Positions 59,306 through 64,000 of a stretch of DNA of 64,000 bases are shown one piece after another. The stretch's first letter is position 1. Every line of letters begins with the position of its first letter. Below the pieces are notes generated by a model. It was not told the origin of the DNA and ran no database searches. It was given only the letters and a program-made list of their open reading frames with translations. A program made the position numbers and the translations under genes. This DNA is from Streptomyces hyaluromycini (lineage in GTDB: Bacteria; Actinomycetota; Actinomycetes; Streptomycetales; Streptomycetaceae): NCBI RefSeq assembly GCF_002217755.1, contig NZ_BCFL01000018.1, forward strand, positions 1 through 64,000. The letters are read 5' to 3'.

Positions 59306-60367
59306 TCAGCCCGCGAGGGCGTCGAGCAGGCGGTCCACGTCGGCGGGCGTGTTGAAGAGGTGGAAGGCCGCGCGCAGGTTGCCCGCGCGGTTGGAGACCT
59401 CGATGCCGGCCCGGCTCAGCTCGGGCTGACGGCCGCCGAGCCCGGGAACCGAGACGATCGCCGAGCCGGGGGCGGGCACCGGCTCGTGTCCGAGGGCCGC
59501 GAGCCCGGCGCGGAACCGGTCGGCGAGGCCCACGTCGTGGGCGTGCACGGCGGCCACGCCGAGTTCCTCGATCAGGTCGAGCGAGCGGCGCAGGCCGGCG
59601 AACGTGAACAGGGCGTGGGTGAGGTCGAACCGCCGGGCGGAGTGGGCGAGTTCGGCGACCGGGCCGTAGCAGCTGTCCCACGGCTCCTCGCCCGCGACCC
59701 AGCCCGCGAGGACCGGGGTCAGCCCGCCGAAGTCCTCGGGGACCACGAGGAAGGCCGCGCCGTGCGGGCCGAGCAGCCACTTGAAGGAGACGGACGCGGT
59801 GAAGTCGTACGCGTCGGCGTCCATCGGCAGCCAGCCGGCCGCCTGGGAGAAGTCGACGTAGGTGCGGGCCCCGTGCGCGCGGGCGGCCTCGCGCAGCGCG
59901 GGCAGGTCGGCGATCCGGCCGTCCGCCGACTGCGCCGCGCTGACCGCGACGAGGGCGGTGCCCGGCCGGACGGACTCGGCGAGGCGCTCCAGCGGCACCG
60001 CGCGGACCTTGAGGTCGCCGCGGACGTGGAAGGGGTTCAGCACGGAGGTGAAGTCGTCCTCGGCGGTGAGGACTTCGGCGCCGGCCGGCAGCGAGGCGGC
60101 GATCACGCCGGAGTGCGCGGCGACCGAGGCGCCCGCCGCGACCCGGGTGGCCGGGACGCCGGCGAGCCGGGCGTAGCCGGCCCGGCACGCCTCGACGTCC
60201 TCGTACAGCGAGGTCAGGGGCCGGCCCTCGGCCCGCAGCACTGCCGCCTCGTGCAGGGCGGCCACGGTACGGGCGGGCAGCAGGCCGTTGCTGGCGGTGT
60301 TGAGGTAGGTGCTCTTCGGGGTGAACTCGGCGCGGACGAGGCTCTCGAACGTCTCCGTGGTCTCCAT
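59306..60367 (-). CDS. Class V PLP-dependent aminotransferase
   Basis: The 353-residue protein belongs to the class V (cysteine desulfurase/isopenicillin-N-epimerase-like) fold. TYLNTASNGLLPARTV at the start, VSAAQSADGRIADL, YVDFSQAAGWLP (Asp near PLP) and the Schiff-base Lys in ASVSFKWLLGPHGAAFL are seen. Length is short for cysteine desulfurases, and no active-site loop Cys is visible, so desulfurase activity is doubtful. It is convergent with the marR gene. The substrate is unknown. Confidence 0.82.
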   Translation of the reverse strand: METTETFESLVRAEFTPKSTYLNTASNGLLPARTVAALHEAAVLRAEGRPLTSLYEDVEACRAGYARLAGVPATRVAAGASVAAHSGVIAASLPAGAEVLTAEDDFTSVLNPFHVRGDLKVRAVPLERLAESVRPGTALVAVSAAQSADGRIADLPALREAARAHGARTYVDFSQAAGWLPMDADAYDFTASVSFKWLLGPHGAAFLVVPEDFGGLTPVLAGWVAGEEPWDSCYGPVAELAHSARRFDLTHALFTFAGLRRSLDLIEELGVAAVHAHDVGLADRFRAGLAALGHEPVPAPGSAIVSVPGLGGRQPELSRAGIEVSNRAGNLRAAFHLFNTPADVDRLLDALAG

Positions 60368-60487
60368 GCGTCCACTCTGCGGCCCGGGGAACCCCCCGTC
60401 CATTGCGGATTTTTACGTGGATCCGCTAAGCGACGCTTATACGACGGCCCTGACCTGGACTTTTCCCGTGCCTGGCCCGGCCGTGTC

Positions 60488-61204
60488 TCAGTGCTGCGGC
60501 ACCGCGCACCCGTCCGGACCGCAGGCCTCCGCGCCGCCCTCGTCGATGAGCTTCAGCGGGGGACGCGCTCCCCAGGCCTGGCTGAGCGCCTGCGTGAACA
60601 CCTCGGCGGGCTGGGCCCCCGAGACCCCGTACTTCCGGTCGAGGACGAAGAACGGCACCCCGTTCGCACCGAGCTCGGCGGCCTCGCGCTCGTCGGCGCG
60701 GACCTCGTCGGCGTAGCGGGAGGGGTCGGCGAGCACCTCGCGCACGGCCGCCGCGTCCAGCCCGGCCTCCGCGGCCAGCTCCACGAGCCGCTCCTCGCCC
60801 TCGCTGAAGACGGACCGCTCCTCGGCGAAGTTCGCCCGGTACAGGATCTGGATCAGCTCGTCCTGGCGGCCCTGCTCCTTGGCGAAGTGCAGCAGCCGGT
60901 GCAGGTCGAAGGTGTTGCCGTGGTCGCGGCCACGGGTGCGGTACGCCAGGCCCTCGGCGGCGGCCTGCGCGCCCAGGTTGTCCTCGCCGGCCTGGGCCTG
61001 CGCCTCGCTCATGCCGTACTTCCTGGTGAGCATGGCGAGCACGGGCTGGACGTCGTCCTTGGCGCGGCCGGGGTCCAGCTCGAAGGAGCGGTGCACGACC
61101 TCGACGTCGTCGCGGTGCGGGAAAGCGGCGAGCGCCTTCTCAAAACGCGCTTTCCCGACATAGCACCAGGGGCAAGCGATATCGGACCAGATCTCGACGC
61201 GCAT
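60488..61204 (-). CDS. FrnE/DsbA-like thiol oxidoreductase
   Basis: A 238-residue cytoplasmic thioredoxin-fold protein of the FrnE family (2-hydroxychromene-2-carboxylate isomerase/DsbA-like). The active-site is DIACPWCYVGK with CPWC at about residues 11-14, followed by a helical insertion (FDLHRLLHFAKEQGRQDEL) and the cis-Pro loop GVPFFVLDRKYGVSGAQ. A second cysteine pair near the C-terminus (ACGPDGC) is typical of FrnE. Such proteins are thought to act as oxidative-stress disulfide enzymes. It has its own start region and no operon partners. Confidence 0.88.
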   Translation of the reverse strand: MRVEIWSDIACPWCYVGKARFEKALAAFPHRDDVEVVHRSFELDPGRAKDDVQPVLAMLTRKYGMSEAQAQAGEDNLGAQAAAEGLAYRTRGRDHGNTFDLHRLLHFAKEQGRQDELIQILYRANFAEERSVFSEGEERLVELAAEAGLDAAAVREVLADPSRYADEVRADEREAAELGANGVPFFVLDRKYGVSGAQPAEVFTQALSQAWGARPPLKLIDEGGAEACGPDGCAVPQH

Positions 61205-61268
61205 GTTGTCGGCTCTCCAGGTAGTCACAAGAGGTCTCTCAACTACCTGAACCTTCAAACAGCCAGCG

Positions 61269-61772
61269 TCATTCCCCGCCCACCGCGTACCGCAGGTACA
61301 CGTGGTGATCGCCCTCGGCCGGCGGGTTCTCCGGGTCCGGCACCCAGCCCTGGCGGGCGTAGAAGGCCTGGGCCCGCCGGTTGTCGACGTGCACGTCCAG
61401 CACGGCGGTCCGCCTGCCGTCGGCCCGCCACTGTTCCAGACAGGCGGTGTGCAGGGCGGTGCCGACACCGGCACGCCAGCGGTCGGGGTCGACATGGAAC
61501 TGGAACAGCTTGACCGTTTCGGCAGCGGCGCCCTCCGGGGTGCGGAAGGAGGCGACCCCGATGATGGCGCCCGCTTCCACCACGCACAGCACCTGCCCGT
61601 CGGGCCGTTCGACGGCGCCGCGCCAGGCGGCCGTCCAGTCGATGCCGTCGTCCGGGAGGCCGTCCGGGTAGTACGTCGACCGGGCCCGGTGGTGCAGCGC
61701 CGCGATCGTCTCCGCCTCCGCGGACAGGGCCGTACGGATCACGCGGAGCCCCTTCACACTGTCACTGATCAT
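61269..61772 (-). CDS. GNAT family N-acetyltransferase
   Basis: A 167-residue GNAT acetyltransferase. The acetyl-CoA loop is WRAGVGTALHTACLEQW, and the following AVLDVHVDNRRAQAFYARQGWVP is the standard C-terminal motif. The ATG overlaps the stop of the upstream GlxA-type regulator by four bases (ATGA), so the two are translated together. A GTG five codons downstream is an alternative. The acceptor substrate is unknown. Confidence 0.85.
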   Translation of the reverse strand: MISDSVKGLRVIRTALSAEAETIAALHHRARSTYYPDGLPDDGIDWTAAWRGAVERPDGQVLCVVEAGAIIGVASFRTPEGAAAETVKLFQFHVDPDRWRAGVGTALHTACLEQWRADGRRTAVLDVHVDNRRAQAFYARQGWVPDPENPPAEGDHHVYLRYAVGGE

Positions 61773-62746
61773 GCCAGGGAGGACGTGACCGCGTCCGCGC
61801 CGGTTCCGAGCCGGCTGAACTGGGCCCGGTAGGCGGTCGGGGTGAGACCGGTGCGGCGGACCAGGTGGGCACGGAGGGAGTCGGCGGTGCCGAGGCCGCA
61901 GGCGGCGGCCACCTGGTCCATGGGGAGCGTGGTGGTCTCCAGCAACTCCCTGGCCCGCTCCACGCGCTGGTGCAGCAGCCACTGCAGCGGGCTGACCCCG
62001 CTCTCGGCGTGGAAACGGCGGGTGAGGGTGCGCACGGAGACCCCGGCGTGCCGGGCCAGGTCGGTGAGGGTGAGCGGCTTGTCGAGGTTGCGCATGGCCC
62101 AGCCGCGGGTGTCGGCGCAGGCGCTCCCGCGCTCGGGCGGCAGCGGGGTGTGGGTGAACTGGGTCTGCCCGCCCGGCCGTACGGGCGCGACCAGGGCGAG
62201 GCGGGCGACCTCGTTGGCGACGGCGGCGCCGTAGTCGGTGCGGACGAGGTGCAGGCACAGGTCGATGCCGGCGGCGTAGCCGGAGGAGGTGAGGAAGGGG
62301 CCGTCCTGGGCGTAGAGGACGTCGCCCTGGACGTCGACATCGGGGTGCCGGCGGCGCAGTTCGTCGGCGTGCGTCCAGTAGGTGGTCGCCCTCCGCCCCT
62401 TGAGCAGTCCGGCCTCCGCGAGGGAGAAGGCGCCGGTGCAGATGGAGGCGATGCGCACCCCCGCGTCGGCGGCCTCGCGCAGCGCCACCAGCACCCGGGG
62501 GTCCGGCGAGTAGAGCTTGCCGGTGCCGGCCACGATCACGGTGTCCGCCTCCCGCAGCACCTCCAGCCCGTGCGGGACGTGCAGGTCCAGGCCGCCCGTC
62601 GTGGGCACCGGGCCGGGGTCGGGCGCGCAGATCACCACCTCGTACCCGGGCCGCCCGTCGACCTCGACCTTGTCGAACAGCAGCTCCGGAATGGCGAGGT
62701 TGAACATCGACACGGGCGGGGACGCGACGACCGCGACTCGCAGCAT
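61769..62746 (-). CDS. GlxA family AraC-type regulator (DJ-1/PfpI + HTH)
   Basis: A 325-residue regulator with an N-terminal DJ-1/PfpI-like domain (about 1-185, including RIASICTGAFSLAEAGLLKG around the nucleophile elbow) and a C-terminal AraC domain (about 215-315) with DLARHAGVSVRTLTRRFHAE and CGLGTADSLRAHLVRRTGLT. GlxA/FtrA-type regulators respond to metabolites and usually activate nearby transport or catabolic genes. CGGAGG is eight bases before the ATG at 62746. It is divergent from an MFS exporter over 70 bases and so is the likely regulator of that exporter. Confidence 0.9.
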   Translation of the reverse strand: MLRVAVVASPPVSMFNLAIPELLFDKVEVDGRPGYEVVICAPDPGPVPTTGGLDLHVPHGLEVLREADTVIVAGTGKLYSPDPRVLVALREAADAGVRIASICTGAFSLAEAGLLKGRRATTYWTHADELRRRHPDVDVQGDVLYAQDGPFLTSSGYAAGIDLCLHLVRTDYGAAVANEVARLALVAPVRPGGQTQFTHTPLPPERGSACADTRGWAMRNLDKPLTLTDLARHAGVSVRTLTRRFHAESGVSPLQWLLHQRVERARELLETTTLPMDQVAAACGLGTADSLRAHLVRRTGLTPTAYRAQFSRLGTGADAVTSSLA

Positions 62747-62816
62747 GGCCAGAACCTCCGGATGCATGGCGTTCGGGCCACTACTCTACGCCGCGCCCGG
62801 TCAGCAGCATGGAGCC

Positions 62817-64000
62817 ATGCCAACCGACCAGACCCGACGGCCCGCCCGACTCGACGCCGGAAAAGGCGAGTTGAGGAAGGGGCCGAGCCACACCCCCGCC
62901 CTCACCCTGACCGCCGCCCTGCTGGGCTTCGCGCTCATCACCCTCGACGCGTCCGTGGTGAACGTGGCCCTGCCCGCGATCGGCTCGGCGCTCGGCGGCG
63001 GCCTGTCCGGACTCCAGTGGACGGTGGACGCCTACACGCTGGCCTTCGCCGCCCTGATGCTCTCCACCGGCGCCTTCGCGGACCGGGCCGGCGCGAGCCG
63101 GGCGTACGGCATCGGTATCGCCGTCTTCACCCTCGCCTCGGCGGCCTGCGGCCTGGCCCCGACCCTCCCGGTGCTGATCGGCGCGCGCGTGGTGCAGGGC
63201 GCCGCGGCGGCCGTCGTCCTCCCGGCGTCGCTCTCCCTGGTACGGCATGCGTACGCGGATCCCGCACAGCGCGCGAAGGCGGTGGCGCTGTGGGGAGCCG
63301 GTGGCTCGGTCGCGCTGGCGCTGGGCCCGGTGGCGGGCGGGGCGCTGACCGCGGCCTGGGACTGGCGCGGGATCTTCTTCATCAACCTGCCGCTCGGGGC
63401 GGTCGCCCTGCTCCTGCTGGTGCGCGCCCCGCGCTCGGAGCGCCGCCCGGCCCCGCTGGACCTGCCCGGCCAGCTCATCGCCGTCGTCACCCTCACCGCC
63501 CTCACCTTCGCGGTCATCGAGGGCGGTACGACAGGACTCGCGGCCTTCGCCGTGGCGCTGGCCGGCGCCGTCCTGTTCGCCCGCGTCGAGCGACGGCAGG
63601 CGCACCCGGTGGTCCCCCTGGAGCTGTTCCGGGACCGGGCGGTACGGGTGTCCGTGGCGGCCGGGGCGGCGTGCAGCGTGGCCTTCTACGGCGTGGTGTT
63701 CGTCTTCTCGCTCTTCTTCCAGCAGGTCCAGGGCCGTTCGGCGCTGTACACCGGGCTGCTGTTCCTGCCGATGTCCGGGCTGATCGGGGTGACCAACGTG
63801 GTGTCCGGAAAGCTGACCGCCCGCCACGGCCCGCGGCTGCCGATGCTGATCGGCCAGGCGCTGGCCGCGGCCGGCCTGCTGGGCCTGCTGTCCGTCGGCT
63901 CCGGCACGCCCGCCGTCGTGGTGGCCGTCCTGCTGGTCCCGATGGCGCTCGGCTGCGCGCTGACCGTGCCGCCGCTGACCGTCGTGATGATGGAGTCCGT
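62817..64000 (+). CDS. DHA2 family MFS multidrug exporter, 3' end cut by window
   Basis: At least 394 codons are present and the frame is open at the window end. The product is a drug:proton antiporter of the EmrB/QacA type: helix 1 holds the family motif LDASVVNVALPAIG, helix 2 begins GLQWTVDAYTLAFAALML, and loop 2-3 contains the motif A variant FADRAGASRAYGIG. RGIFFINLPLG and further helices follow. The ATG at 62817 is eight bases after an out-of-frame ATG; GGAG lies four to five bases upstream. It is divergent from the GlxA-type regulator. Confidence 0.9.
   Translation, partial: MPTDQTRRPARLDAGKGELRKGPSHTPALTLTAALLGFALITLDASVVNVALPAIGSALGGGLSGLQWTVDAYTLAFAALMLSTGAFADRAGASRAYGIGIAVFTLASAACGLAPTLPVLIGARVVQGAAAAVVLPASLSLVRHAYADPAQRAKAVALWGAGGSVALALGPVAGGALTAAWDWRGIFFINLPLGAVALLLLVRAPRSERRPAPLDLPGQLIAVVTLTALTFAVIEGGTTGLAAFAVALAGAVLFARVERRQAHPVVPLELFRDRAVRVSVAAGAACSVAFYGVVFVFSLFFQQVQGRSALYTGLLFLPMSGLIGVTNVVSGKLTARHGPRLPMLIGQALAAAGLLGLLSVGSGTPAVVVAVLLVPMALGCALTVPPLTVVMMES

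Overview
The window is a high-GC actinobacterial chromosome segment, almost certainly Streptomyces. Evidence: codon third positions are overwhelmingly G/C, GTG starts are frequent, stop and start codons commonly overlap (ATGA, GTGA, TGATG), and the gene sets are typical of the genus (ectABCD, a long cobalamin operon, an XRE-DUF5753/DUF397 pair, an LAETG sortase substrate). From memory, the order pit - cob cluster - LAETG protein - ectABCD matches the SCO1845-SCO1867 neighbourhood of S. coelicolor. There are no tRNA or rRNA genes, no insertion sequences, prophage or CRISPR, so this looks like core-chromosome DNA with small accessory insertions.

Layout. 0-5 kb: a minus-strand operon with an acetoacetate-decarboxylase-like protein, an SDR, two related amidohydrolases and a VIT/CCC1 metal transporter; its substrate is unknown. 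5-10 kb: a DnaQ-type exonuclease with a BRCT domain, an eight-cysteine mini-protein, SURF1, a GH15 glucoamylase/trehalase and an SDR-fold protein lacking the catalytic Tyr and Lys. 10-13 kb: an Asp23/AmaP envelope-stress cluster. 13-25 kb: an enoyl-CoA hydratase, a small HTH protein, an ABC-F ATPase, a membrane protein with 16-residue tandem repeats, a zinc metallopeptidase, a VOC protein, an unknown 460-residue protein, a lipolytic-type hydrolase, a class II aldolase and a secreted GH25 lysozyme. 24.3-25.8 kb: a PiT phosphate transporter behind a clear PHO box. 26-27.9 kb: an XRE-DUF5753 regulator with a membrane partner, converging on a DUF397 protein with its own membrane partner.

28-46.7 kb is the cobalamin cluster: AdoCbl riboswitch, cobD, cobQ, cobN, a fused ChlI/ChlD chelatase subunit, cobO, cobB, cobI, then (after an opposing ZIP transporter) cobM, cobL, cbiG-cobJ, cobH, cbiX and cobC. 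It mixes late (CobN) and early (CbiX, CbiG) cobalt-insertion components. Neighbouring cob genes overlap by 1-26 bases, so they are probably translationally coupled. An LAETG surface protein, an imidazolonepropionase-like amidohydrolase, a polar amino-acid ABC transporter and a class V aminotransferase follow. 53-56.3 kb is ectABCD for ectoine and 5-hydroxyectoine. The last part holds an NAD(P)-binding oxidoreductase, an Old-Yellow-Enzyme alkene reductase divergent from a MarR regulator with shared operator-like dyads, a class V aminotransferase, a FrnE/DsbA-like protein, a GNAT acetyltransferase, a GlxA-type AraC regulator and the 5' part of a DHA2 MFS exporter cut by the window end.

The most unusual signals are: in-frame colonisation of the CobB inter-domain linker by a sequence resembling a common Streptomyces intergenic repeat; a perfect five-copy 48-bp coding minisatellite; a recurrent hairpin repeat at four gene ends; a leader ORF between the B12 riboswitch and cobD; the YxxxK-less SDR; and the ADC/SDR/amidohydrolase operon of unknown substrate. 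All functions are inferred from sequence recognition; no database search was run.
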